Of a stretch of DNA of 64,000 bases, positions 1 to 11,565 are shown piece after piece (position 1 is the stretch's first letter; each line of letters begins with the position of its first letter). Below the pieces are notes generated by a model. The model was not told where the DNA came from, did not search any database, and saw only the letters and a program-made list of their open reading frames with translations. The stretch is from Temnothorax longispinosus (lineage: Eukaryota; Arthropoda; Insecta; Hymenoptera; Formicidae): contig NC_092363.1 in assembly GCF_030848805.1 (NCBI RefSeq), positions 14,726,600 through 14,790,599 of the forward strand, written 5' to 3'. The position numbers and the translations under genes are program-made.

Positions 1-794
1 CAATGTAGCGCGATCGAGAGATCGAGAAACGGAATTTTGTTTCGCGGCTCTCACGGAGCGCGGGTTCTTTTCTTTTTTTTTCTTTTCCTTTTTTTTCTTA
101 CAGAACGCGCGATGTACGTACGAGTACGCAACGAAGGTCACTCTCGTTCCTACGCCATTAGCTTCGTACGGGGGCCTCTCTCTTTTAAAGAGTTGTATAG
201 CCCTCGCGCAATCGCGTGCAAGAATAAACGAACGGAGAGTAGACGAAGAGGCGAGAAGAAAAAACAAGATAATGGCAAAACGCGCGTGACTTTCTCGCGG
301 AAAGAAAAACGCATTTGTCGGCGCGTTTGCACGCACTTTGTTGAAAAGTCACGGCCAGCTTACGTGCGGCTGGGAACTCTCCCCTTATCATCTACCCTTC
401 TTCCTTCTGATACCACACTCCCCGTCGTCAACATTTCTCATTTGTCCTCGTACACACATACAGACACATACGCGCGCATTGTTCTCATTTTATTTATCCA
501 TCCCGCTGATACACTTTGTGCCTCGCATCCGTCCCACTTTATGATATATTCCGTATCAACGAAACTTTAGAAAAGCAGAGTTTTGTGTGGTCGACGGACG
601 TGGAAAGACAGAGCCGAGTGGTCGCACGGTGCAGCGAAGCGGCCTTCCTCATTCGCGCAAGGACTCCTTATCCGAAAAGAATTTCTCCTTCTCCTCATCT
701 TCTTTTTCCTCATCTTTCTTTTATCCCACTTTTTCTTTATCTGAGACAGCGCAGCCACTTGGGCAGCATGGCTGCGCATCTCAAATAATCTCAA
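1..794. other. No supported gene; pyrimidine-rich noncoding DNA
   Basis: Several overlapping open frames exist on both strands, but none shows a recognisable domain, and they overlap each other in conflicting frames. The stretch has T-rich runs and CpG dinucleotides. It could be an intron or UTR of a gene lying to the left of the window, since a possible splice acceptor follows at about 835. Confidence 0.4.
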
Positions 795-923
795 ATGGAG
801 CCGCTGCTATCACCAGGGAACACCATCATGTTTTCAGCTCCGTACGATGGTGTCGGCGAACTCCTCGCGTCCAGGGACGCCCTGCTGGCGGAACTGAAAC
901 TGCTGGAGCTCAGGTCCTCGTAA
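795..923 (+). CDS. 42-codon ORF, or last exon of a gene entering from the left
   Basis: An ATG at 795 opens a 42-residue frame ending in TAA at 921-923. The second half looks like an amphipathic helix (GELLASRDALLAELKLLE) and is more protein-like than the flanking frames. An alternative reading is that the TTTTCAG ending near 836 is a splice acceptor. The frame from APYDGVGELL onward would then be the C-terminal exon of a longer gene whose other exons lie left of the window. I do not recognise the family. The AT-rich DNA beginning about 100 bp downstream fits a gene end. A small independent ORF, a terminal exon and chance are all possible. Confidence 0.35.
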   Translation: MEPLLSPGNTIMFSAPYDGVGELLASRDALLAELKLLELRSS

Positions 924-2140
924 CTGGCCACCGATTGACTACCACCTGAAAAAAATACAGAACTGATCATCGACGAGTCGGCGAGGAGCGCGGTTTCTCG
1001 TGCACGGAACTCGTTGCCGCGCTTTTAAGAGAGAATCATGCTGCGCGTAACAAAGACACTTATAACTTATTAGCCGGTCATCAGCTTACGTCATTGGCCT
1101 TAAGGACAAAGGTCGATTTTTTTGTAGAATAATAAAAAATTGTTCAAGGTGCAATCTTGGGAGGTGCATATTAGAAGTTTTCGTTTGATGATTTAAATTA
1201 ATAGAAGGTGAGATAGTTGAGATAAATTGCACTGAAGGAGAAGGAAGAAATAATTAAATTAAGATTCCAAAATCGAATATTTATTTAGCCAAGTTCTCAA
1301 GTTGTTTTATTTCGTCGTCTACTGAATGTTAGTAAATTTTTCCTTGAGACCGATGACATATATGTCAATAGATCGTTAAAACCAGAAAAGACTTCTTGAT
1401 CTGTAGTCACGTGTGCGTCCAGCAATGAACACGATTGTCGTATTTTAATGTTCAATTAATTAATAGCAGATTCAAAAGCGAGAATATACAGACGTATTTG
1501 ATGGAGATTTAATTAATAATTCGGAGCTCTCCATTGCACGAACATAACGTTATAAATCTATATTACAGATTATGTTTTTATAACAGCATAATATAGCTGT
1601 AACATTTCTCGTCCCCGACCATTTTTTATTTGGCCGAAATTTTTTTGTGTTTTTGTACTGAATGAAAGTAGCTTCCATGATTTTTTTTAGATTTTTATCT
1701 CTACTCATACTTAAGTTATGGATTTAAAAAAAAAATGCAGTTTAAAATTTGGAAAATTTGAAATGCCTGTAACTTTAAGAAGAAAAAAGATATTGTAAAA
1801 AATAAAGTGGTCTTTTTTTTCGTTTTTCACTGTACTTTTTGAAGAAAATATCGAAAAAAATGTTTAATGGGCAATATGACTGTTTTTTTTTAGGATTTAA
1901 GTAAAAAATGTTTGTTTTTCTCAGTGCGACCGTTTTGATTTTTTTCAAAAAATTTCAAATTCTAGACTTAATTTCGAAATTTTTAAGACGTATAAGAAAA
2001 TGGGATTCCAAAAACTTCGATTTTTTAAGGGACTTTTCCTTCATTTTTTTCCGAAAATAATTTTTTTTAATTAAGATAGACTGTACCGATGGCTATCAAA
2101 AAATTTGATAAATTTATAGACAGCAATCCTGAAATTTCGA
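924..2140. other. AT-rich noncoding stretch
   Basis: There is no credible coding sequence. From about 1600 the DNA is dominated by T and A runs resembling the foldback element that follows, so it may be a diverged flank of that repeat. Confidence 0.5.
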
Positions 2141-3427
2141 TCTATATTGGTTGAAAGAGGCTTTCATGATTTTTTTCAAATTTTTTTGTCGAACTCTTTT
2201 CAAAATATCGATTTTTGAAAAATTACGTTACTTTTTTTTAAACGCCCATAACTTTACAAAAAATGGGCCAAATGGGACGTTTCTTTTTTCAAAATTTTTC
2301 TTTTTAACACTTGATAAAAAATATCAAAAAAAATTTTCAAACTGTATTTCTATAAGATTTTCTAATTTTGGACACAAATTGTTGATTTACAAAAAACACG
2401 TACTGATCGATTTTCTCCAAAATTTTTTGTAAAAAACTCATCGATTCCACAACTTTTAAGCCTAAATTTATAATGAGATAATGACGGAATCTATTTTTTT
2501 TCGTATTGTAATTGACATTTGATTGACATTTTATTAAAAAGATTTTAGCGAAGACAATATACGCTTGGCTCTTATTGCCTAATTAAGTTTAATATTTTTT
2601 TTCGATTTTTTAATTTCCATCTTTTATTTATCCGTGCTGAAAAATATATATAAATCTTTTTTTCAGGCTTATCGGCAACAGTCATTATTATTTATTAAAA
2701 AAAAACATATATCTTCATCATTTAATAAACAAATGATCGATAATTTTTATTAAAACGTATGCATCACATTTAAATATTTGTGTGTTATGACTTTTCGTTA
2801 TGACTAATTTAATATAAAAATTATCGATCATTTGTTTATTAAATGATGAAGATATATGTTTTTTTAAATAAATAACAATGACTGTTGCCGATAAGCCTGA
2901 AAAAGATTTATATATATTAAAAAATATATATCTTCATCATTTAATAAACAAATGATAAAGATGTATGTTTTTGTAAATAAATAACAATGACTGTTGCCGA
3001 TAAGCCTGAAAAAAAAATTTATATATTTTTCAGCACGGATAAATAAAAGATGGAAATTAAAAAATCGAAAAAAAATATATTCCGTCATTATCTCATTATA
3101 AATTTAGGCTTAAAAGTTGTGGAATCGATGATAGTTTTTTACAAAAAATTTTGGAGAAAATCGATCAGTACGTGTTTTTTGTAAATCAACAATTTGTGTC
3201 CAAAATTTGAAAATCTTATAGAAATACAGTTTAAAAATTTTTTTTGATATTTTTTATCGTGTTTAAAAAAAAAATTTTTGAAAAAAGCCGTCCCATTTGG
3301 CCCATTTTTTATAAAGTTATGGGCGTTTAAAAAAAAGTAACGTAATTTTTCAAAAATCGATATTTTAAAAACGGTTTGACAAAAAAATTTGTAAAAAATC
3401 ATGGAGGCCTCTTTCAACCAATACTAT
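2141..3427. repeat. Foldback (long inverted repeat) element of about 1.3 kb
   Basis: The sequence from about 2141 rightward is mirrored on the opposite strand from about 3427 leftward. Both arms start at TATTGGTTGAAAGAGGC and continue for several hundred bases with few differences. As a result, near-identical short ORFs appear on the plus strand (2151-2432) and minus strand (3139-3417). These are arm copies, not genes. The right arm carries an extra partial duplication (about 2840-2930 against 2930-3040). No target duplication was identified with confidence. Confidence 0.8.
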
Positions 3428-3512
3428 AACATAAAAAATTTTCAAAAAAATCGGAGATGCAAAAGCCAAATGGTGTCCGATTTGGCGTGGAACGCCCCAT
3501 ATATAGTATAAA

Positions 3513-3549
<37 letters not shown>

Positions 3550-3570
3550 ACACACACACACACACACACA
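3513..3570. repeat. (GT)n followed by (AC)n microsatellite
   Basis: A GT run is followed directly by an AC run, so the two halves are self-complementary and can fold as a hairpin. Confidence 0.9.
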
Positions 3571-3625
3571 TAATTTTTTTGAAAAGCAATTATGTTGTCT
3601 TTACATCAATTAATTCATTTTATTG

Positions 3626-4273
3626 GTAATTATGCATATTAAGACCCCACTCGCCAATGACCTTGACCTTGACATATGTTGTCAAGGTCATGACCCTGAG
3701 TAACCTTGACCTTGAAAAAAGTGGCGGTCACGATCCATTCAAAAATTACGAAGCATTAAAGTTTTCGCTTTGCAAAATTAGTTGTATATCGCCACAAATA
3801 TTCACACAGATGATCGACTAACTATCTTGTAAATGACTAATATATATGTGGAAATAGTACATGTACGAACAAAGGAAAGTCTTTTAAAGCAGTAAATGGA
3901 AATTTTAAAGAAGTGAAAAGCCAACGCATGTACTTTGAAGGCACACTATGTGTCTAGTTTAATGATAGTGGAGCCCCCCGCAGGGGGGCGGAACCTACTG
4001 CATATACTTTCCACGCGAAACGAGTTGTCACATGGGTTCGTGGCGTGCTTTACGAGCTCGTTTAAGTAGAGGTAGTATTAAACAAGATAAGTTAGTCGAT
4101 CATCTGTGTGAATATTTTTGGCGATATACAACTAATTTTGCAAAGCGAAAGCTTTAATGCTTCGTAACTTTTGAACGAATCGTCACCGCCACTTTTTTAC
4201 TCAGGGTCATGACCTTGACAACATATCAAGGTCAAGGTCATTGGCGAGTGGGGTCTTAATATGCATAATTACC
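3626..4273. repeat. Palindromic MITE-like element with TCAAGGTCA-rich inverted arms
   Basis: Inverted arms of about 200 bp bound the element. The left arm starts GGTAATTATGCATATTAAG and the right arm ends with its reverse complement. The arms contain repeated TGACCTTGA/TCAAGGTCA motifs. The unpaired centre (about 3840-4085) includes a small GC hairpin (GCCCCCCGCAGGGGGGC). There is no ORF. It is a non-autonomous DNA transposon by structure, and the superfamily is not determined. Confidence 0.8.
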
Positions 4274-7200
4274 ATTTTATTATTTTGTGCATAAAAGTAT
4301 CAAGGGAACTCGAACCTGAACTCATCGATTTGGATCACTCTACATATCCAAAGTTCCAGAGAACCAAAAGTTCATCCAAATCGAAGAGTTTAGGTTTAGG
4401 GTGTTGCCTTGTAAGTAAAGGAATCATCTTATATAAAAAAAATCACAATTCTATTTTAAAAAATGGCAATTACCTTTGTACGACTTAAAAAATCGATTTT
4501 TTCAAAAATTGATTTTATCATTATTCTTTCTCCGAATCATACAACTTTTGTCTAAAACATTTTTACTTGCCGGCCTCAGTTTTCGAGATATTTGGCTTGA
4601 CTATTTAAAATAGAATCTGTATATAAAATAATTTATCATTATTTTAATTAAATCTAATTATATACATATAGATTTACGCATTTATTACATTTGATCTGCA
4701 TCGAAGTGCTCCATGAATTCTCAGACTGTTCCTAAAAAGTCAAACTTACGATCGTTAGATGCACGACGCAAATACAGATCCACAAGTATATTATATATCA
4801 TAAGTCGTAGTTAAGAGGACGAGAAACTTTTCAAGAAAAATAGCATGCGTATGCGGTATGGCTGTATACTTTTATTTTCGTTTTGTCGTTTTTGTCTTTT
4901 TTTTTTCCTTATGCATTAGCAACCGCTCATGGTGTGAGGCGTCTCTTCCGCGAGCTAACATCTCGCACGATGTCTTCGCGCGTGTCGGACATAAATTTTG
5001 TTTCGTTTTTTTTGCCTGTCGTTTTTTTGTACATTTGTCATTACAATCATTAATGTCGTTAGTGTGCATTTTACAATACATTCTGGCGTATTTCCGCCAC
5101 AATCAATTTTACACCGTGAAAGAAAACAGCGTCGCGCCCTGTTCGCTTCCTCTTTTCTCGTTCTCGTGGACGATTCTCCCTCGGTAAATTAATTAATTGA
5201 GATCATATCGAGCGACACGCGCAGCTCAACGTCGCCGAATGTAAACGGGAGAAAAGTGTCCGACTTTTAATTCATTTCAACCATCAACTATTTGGATCGT
5301 GGGAACCCTCGAGTAAAGTCCCGATATTCCCAATTTTGAATCAACATCGAAAGTGCGTTCCTGAGAGTGTTCCCTATATTTAGTAGACGAGTTGCTACGT
5401 CAGAAATATTTCACGAACATTCGCGTATGGAATCGGCTTTTATCTCATGAGAAGAAGAGTGTCGCGACTCGACGAAAAGATTGTGAGCAAGAGGATCCTT
5501 AGATTTCTATTTAGCTTGTTGTTTATCGACGAGTAAAATTAGGAAATCGTGAAACAAAATTCCGCGAATAAACCACAACCCGGCTAGTTTGATCATTCAA
5601 AAGCGATCTTCGATCCGCGACACTCTTTTTCGCAAAACGCGATATGTATTACGCACGTGCGGCAACGAGAGTACATTTAAATTGTTTTTGCAGTTCGCAC
5701 AAGAGTCAGTCGTCATTCATCGGTTGCGAATAAATAGAGCGTGGTTAAAAATTGTACAGCGATTCATAAAGAAAATAATACTGAGCACCGTTGTTGTGCA
5801 CTGAGAAAATATTGCTCAGATTGATTGAACGGACTGATACAATTAATTAACACGAGTTTACTTTTGTGTTACGTCAGCAAGAAAATGTATCTTTTTAGCG
5901 TTGATATTTTATCCTTCTCGATTCCATCCGAGCGTCACCTTTTCTCACTGCACATCCAAAGAACAAGTTGATAGACTTACACCGAGTAAATTAAAGTAAT
6001 GTAACAGGCTTATCCGGACTTTGGCATTGTAACATCACACAAGCGAACACGTCGTACACATTTTTTTTACATTCAACGGCCGCTTCCGAGTGGCCCGCAG
6101 TCAGAATCATTTACGAGAATGAGATAAAAGGCCAACGAACGAGACTGACAAAATTCTTTACATCAAGCATGCTAAACGGATCTACAAGCTAAAGCTCAGC
6201 GGAGGGAAGTAGAGCGTCCTAAGTCGTACGAATAAATACGAAAGTAAAATCGATGATTAATCTATCGGCCGCCGAGAGAGCTCGTAACGGCGTTACATTT
6301 GCATATCGGCGAAGGCAGTCACTGCACGACACATTCACGCGAATCTTTTCACGATTATTGCCTTCTTCGCAACGATATAAGACATACAGTGGCGGAAAGT
6401 TCATATCGTCGATCTTAAGCCAAGCGTTTATAAAAAAAAAAACCACGTTTGACAGACAGAAAAAAAACTTCACTCGAAAGTTTCGTTATGAGCGACGTCA
6501 GTTCTTAACGTTTAGTGTTTAGTCAATTGAATTTTAATTTAAAATTTCATTGATATTCGATATCGTATGATTTACTGATTTAGTTCAGAAAAACTCGCGG
6601 TTTACATTCCAAATTGACCAAGAAACGTTATTCCAATGAGATATTATGTCCCGATAACTTGAGAGATTCGCAAGATGTAATCACATAAAAGTATAGTCAT
6701 TTATTCTATTTGCGACGTAGTTACTTCGAGCAATCAAAGATTACTTGTCTGACAATGATGAAGGACAAATCTTCAACTAAGAGAGATAGACAATTTGGCC
6801 GAGAGACTGCAAAAGCAATGACTAACAAATGGAAACGATATATTTATCGTTATTTTCAAATGAAAGCGCTCACCCATCCCTTTTTAAGATCGACGATTGA
6901 TTCTCATCGTAATTCTCTTTGTTTGTTTGTCGTTGCTAGTTTATTAGTAGATTGTCTTATAGTAAATCTATATCGAGGAATACTGTGCCATTTTAATCGC
7001 CACTGTACATACAGATCGTAACTAATGTTAACCGAAAGGTTTATTGCGAAATTCGACGTATCGCGACAGATAATGTATCGGTCAGTTTTCTCTTATTTCT
7101 TTCTCTTTTTGTAGAAGAATACCTCTGTGTGAAGAAGTACCGGTTAATTGATCTTACTTACTTAACTCTATTCAGGTAAATACACAGGTAAACATTGTAA

Positions 7201-7297
7201 CTCGCTATACACAGAAAAAGAAAATCGCTTAAAATTATAAATAAATTCGGCGCCCAAGGGTTTCTGTCATCGTTAATTATTAATCTTCTACACGTTT
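4274..7297. other. Noncoding stretch, no gene supported
   Basis: Open frames are short and none shows a domain or a consistent exon pattern. The composition is moderately AT-rich with scattered CpG. It may be intergenic, intronic or long 3' UTR sequence. Confidence 0.4.
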
Positions 7298-7450
7298 AGG
7301 CCCGGTTGCACCAACGCCGCATTAATTAGCATTAAAATCCTGGTTAATCCTTCGTCTACAAGTAGGATTAATAATTTAAGAAAAGACAATCTCGCGCGAA
7401 TCGCTAATCCAGGAATCTCGTTTAATGACTCTCGATGCAACGTGGCCTAA
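7298..7450. repeat. MITE with GGCCCGGTTGCA-type inverted ends
   Basis: The left end TAGGCCCGGTTGCACCAA is mirrored by the right end TGCAACGTGGCCTAA. The interior is a partial palindrome (GCATTAATTAGCATTAA and related). Its length of about 150 bp is typical of MITEs. No coding capacity. Confidence 0.65.
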
Positions 7451-8319
7451 GTGTTTCTAGCGCAACTCTCTATAAATTAATACATACACATATCTACGGT
7501 ATTACAATAAGTAATATCTACACGGAGATTGGCTCTGAAAAATGATACGATACTCTTGTCTCGAGAGAAGTCAAAATATTATCGAGGACTCGAGAATGAT
7601 TGTGTATAAAGTGCGCATTGTAATTTGGACGTTATAAATGATTATTTCGAAGTTTTTTCTCCACCGTGTGTACGGCTAAAAGGTAAATGGAGAAACGCAC
7701 GAAGTACGCTCGAATTGCGGCGATAACGGAGCGATGAGTTTCACCTTCATTCTCTCGTTGAACATCGCAATTCGCTAACAAGAGTCAGGGGGACTGAAAT
7801 ATTCTATGTAGAGCGTAATACGATGCATTTGCTTGTGACCGTTATATTCGGCGTCTCTCCGCACGCCATACCCACACATCATCACATACATCCCAGTATC
7901 AACACGCATTGCACCCAGTGATTTGTTATTAAATCATAAGAGTTTTTTACTTCCTCTCTCTCTCTCTTTTCTCCTTTCGCGTAATACATGCCCGCATGTA
8001 ACGATATATAGATAGAATAATAATCGCGACGAAGATCAAACGAGGGACGAGTTTCGATTAGATCATCGTATTATGCCATCAAGTTGTACGTACGCATAAA
8101 ATATCTAATGCCGCTTGGATCGAGATCACTACCAACTGAGGGGACATCACAGTCTGACGAAGAAGTTTCTTCGTGAAACTTCGCGTGAAACAACGAGGGG
8201 AATATACAAGGTGAATTGCGTTAACGTTTCGCTGCTCGTTGAGTAAACTGAAAGCTTTGGAGAAATTAAACAAGGATATTTAGGCCAGCGCGAGCCGTGA
8301 TGTGACGCAATATTTACTA
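7451..8319. other. Noncoding stretch
   Basis: No gene is supported. A short CT run lies near 7953-7970. Nothing else is recognisable. Confidence 0.4.
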
Positions 8320-8555
8320 CGTGGAAAAAAAATGATGTATTAACAGCATCAGCTAACAGCAGTCCAATTAAAAATAATCTTGTTAATTCATTAACAGTAT
8401 TAATATTAAAACAAACAAGCTAATATACTTTTAATTTAATAGAATGTCATTTATTTCATTAATACTGTCCAATAACAGTAGTTAATTTAATAAATGACAA
8501 GATTATTTTCAATTAGCTGTTAGCTAATGCTGTTAATATATCTTCTTTTTTCGTG
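8320..8555. repeat. Palindromic MITE (TTAACAGCATNAGCTAACAGC arms)
   Basis: The left arm reads GTGGAAAAAAAATGATGT then TTAACAGCATCAGCTAACAG. The right arm is its diverged reverse complement, ending TTTTTCGTG. The arms cover most of the 236 bp. No ORF. Confidence 0.75.
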
Positions 8556-10950
8556 TGTGCCATCTCGTTCAAAGTACAGTATTCTCAGTACATTCACATA
8601 ATTGTTCATCGGCAAGCATTAAATGGATATTTATTCTATGGCTGGCACTGACTCAATTATCCTACTCAGATGTTCCTCTCTCTCCTTTCTTCTTCGTAAT
8701 TTAGTTCGTAAGGCGATTGTACTGTACTCGGCAAACTATCCTGCACTCTGTATTTATAACATATATTTGCAGTAGCAATGGAGCAGTCGACTTTTCTATC
8801 GGCGGTTTTTCCCCTGAAAGAAATAAACGTTACTCCAATGTCGGTAATTAATCTGACGATAATCAAGTCTGCAAGACCCTGCATGATTCAGCTTTTATAT
8901 ACTCCCCGTTCTTACCTAAAATAGATTTTATGATTGATCTCCGAGTCAATAAAAAGATTCGCCTCTCAACATACTTTTCCCACTTGCAGTTTCTCTACAT
9001 TGTGCAGCAGTTACAACTACAGAGAACTGCTGTCACGAAGCTACTGAGTTTATTCTGAGTATATATCATCATTTTTTTCGATTCTCGCACACGATATCCA
9101 TTTCTCTTTTTTTTTTTTACTAGTTACGATATACAAGAAATGTAATTATATCTACCACGCACGCACACACACACTTTTTTTTATGCGTCACCATCGGCAA
9201 CGTTGAACACGTTTTTACACGCTTTTTCTTACTTTCCTCCTCACTTTTCTACCTCACGTGTAACACTCGAAAAGACTTTGAAATTTTTACACATCAAGCA
9301 CACGCCTGCATAGGCCACTTCGACATTTTGAAAATGCGAAAGAGCTAGGAGAGATAGAAAAGGACTAGAGAAAGGGATAAGTGTTAACTGCCGCGGAAAG
9401 AAGGTAAAGCAAAATAAACAGCGATATACTTACGCGAGAGGTAATCGTTTAAATTAAGGGGAACATTTTTTTTCGATTCGAGTATCTTTGAAAGTGTAAT
9501 TTTGTTATACATATATGTACTACTCTACATCCAAGAATATAATTCTTAAACGATGAAATCTCTATGGACGCTAAGCATTTCGATATTTCTTGTTGATGTT
9601 ATAATCGTAGAGGGTAAAATAAAATAATAGAGTATAAATAACAAAATAATAAATAATAAATAATTTGCATGTATCTCTTAATGAAAGATCAATTGATGAA
9701 TCTCTAAGGTTTCAAACTTTCATACATATGTAAACAATAAGTTTTAATCAAAAGTTCCAATTAATCCTTCCGTTATTTTGAACATGTTTTTTCCTTAATA
9801 ATTTCGAGTTAAAAATGTGCCCTTAATTTTCGATTTGATTTTTAAGCACTAAATCGGATTTATATCTGCTTTGTAATTTAAAGTTGAGTATTTTAAGGCT
9901 TTAACTCTAAAATTGATACAAGCCAAATTGATAGTCAGATAATTCGGAATACTTTAATTTTTTACTTAATTTAAATTTTAAATAATTAAAATATAAATAA
10001 TTTAATTTAAACTAAGGGAGAGGATGCATTGTGGAATCATAGGACAAAACTACCTATCTTCATGTTCCTTTTTCTCATCATTCGGATAATGTATTCGAAT
10101 CATCTTCTCTTTTATTCTTTTTCTCGTGTAATTGACTATACCTTGATCACGCTTTTCTTCTAAATAAATAATCTTTTTAAATTTTAATCATAGTTTGAAA
10201 AAATCAGTTCTTTTTATAACTTCAAATGTTTGTAACTTTTAGTAAAATCATAATTTTTAATAATAGTTTTTTACTTTTAAGAATACAGTTTAATAATAAC
10301 TTAATTTGGAAATTTTGTTTGAAATTTGTGCGGACGCATTACTTTAATCCGTGCAAGAATTATATATTCAATCTCTTTATGCTTATAAATATATCCCCAA
10401 CAATTATTTTATTTTTAGCTCAAAATATACGGGAAAAACAAACTAGCATTTTTAAATAAGAAAAAAATCTTTCGACCCTTCCCTTTAAAGAGCCTAAAAA
10501 TTTATTTTACACACCCAAATGTGCGAGATACTAATAAAAGGATTAAGACTCAAAAACGAAAATATCCAAATAATTAAGAATATAATCAACTCTCCAATTC
10601 GAATTTTTAAAGAATCTAAGTTTGAAGATAAATTGCAGGCGATACCTCACTAAAAAATAAAAAAGGTGAAGAGGATAAGATATTAAGCAGTAAAAAAATT
10701 CTGCGACTTGTGAATAATTTGAATTTTGCGACACGATATTGATATTTTCAACACAACTGATTATACTGAATTTGCGAACATCTGTATACTAGGAAATTGC
10801 GATTACGTTAACATTAATGGTGTGAATTCTAGACGTGCGTAGCTTGTATTTATATTTGTATCGGACAATATGTAGGTAGTTTCAGCCGATGAGTTTCAAT
10901 AATAAGTTCGACCGGTATTAACAATATGATTGCACCAAATCAGATCGATG
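8556..10950. other. AT-rich noncoding stretch
   Basis: Only short frames without domains are present. The segment 9600-10760 is strongly AT-rich. No structure was identified. Confidence 0.4.
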
Positions 10951-11565
10951 GGTCGATACATACTATGGGTCCGTTCACACTCTGTTCACGGTCCGCTCAC
11001 GGTCCGATCATAATCCTATAAAGTATTCACACTATCGTGTGTTTTAACCTTCCCTGTTATAAAGTTCGTTATAAAAATGTCGCTATTTTCTGATGAAAAA
11101 TTAGTAATAATTGCTGTAGCACTGAACGATGAAGATAAGGAAAGTGAAGAGAGTAAAACAGAAAGAAAGATAAGCAAAAGATCAATGTGGGTTCATCCTA
11201 GTTTGATCAATAAAAAAACTGAAAGAGAATATTTTACATTATATCCCTATTTAGTAGATGATGAGAATAAATTTGTTAAATATTTTCGAATAAGTGCAGG
11301 TACTTTCGAAATGATTGACTGATTGTGAGAACTGACGGTGGATTGAAATCAACTGTTCACGCTATCGGTGCAGGTCCGATCAAGTTCGATCACGCTCAAG
11401 TAAAATATTCTTTCGAATCGATCGTTGCTGGAGCGAACTAAAACTTGAGCGTTACCCATAGTGTGGATACGTATATTAAGTACAAACTGCAATGAAAGAA
11501 TATTTTATCAAACCGTGAGCGGAGTGTGAGCAGACTGTGAGCGGACCGATAGTATGTATCGAACC
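10951..11565 (+). mobile_element. PIF/Harbinger transposon deletion derivative
   Basis: The element is bounded by inverted repeats of about 50 bp. The left end is GGTCGATACATACTATGG and the right end is its near reverse complement ATAGTATGTATCGAACC. Subterminal copies of a TTCACGGTCCGCTCACGG-like motif repeat within each end, as expected for transposase-binding sites. A short transposase N-terminal ORF remains inside, but no DDE nuclease region is present, so the element must be non-autonomous. Confidence 0.75.
11077..11322 (+). CDS. HARBI1-like transposase, N-terminal fragment only
   Basis: An 81-residue ORF starts at the ATG at 11077. The segment WVHPSLINKKTEREYFTLYP, then YFRISAGTFEMID, matches the conserved start of Harbinger/HARBI1-like proteins, where a WVRP-type motif precedes a short acidic stretch and an F-x-YFRMS-like motif. 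The catalytic DDE nuclease domain, normally the remaining 250 or so residues, is absent because the right inverted repeat begins soon after the stop. No transposase activity is expected. The fragment could at most be a DNA-binding or dimerising remnant. The reading frame is still open, so the element may be young or the fragment may simply not have decayed yet. Confidence 0.65.
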   Translation: MSLFSDEKLVIIAVALNDEDKESEESKTERKISKRSMWVHPSLINKKTEREYFTLYPYLVDDENKFVKYFRISAGTFEMID

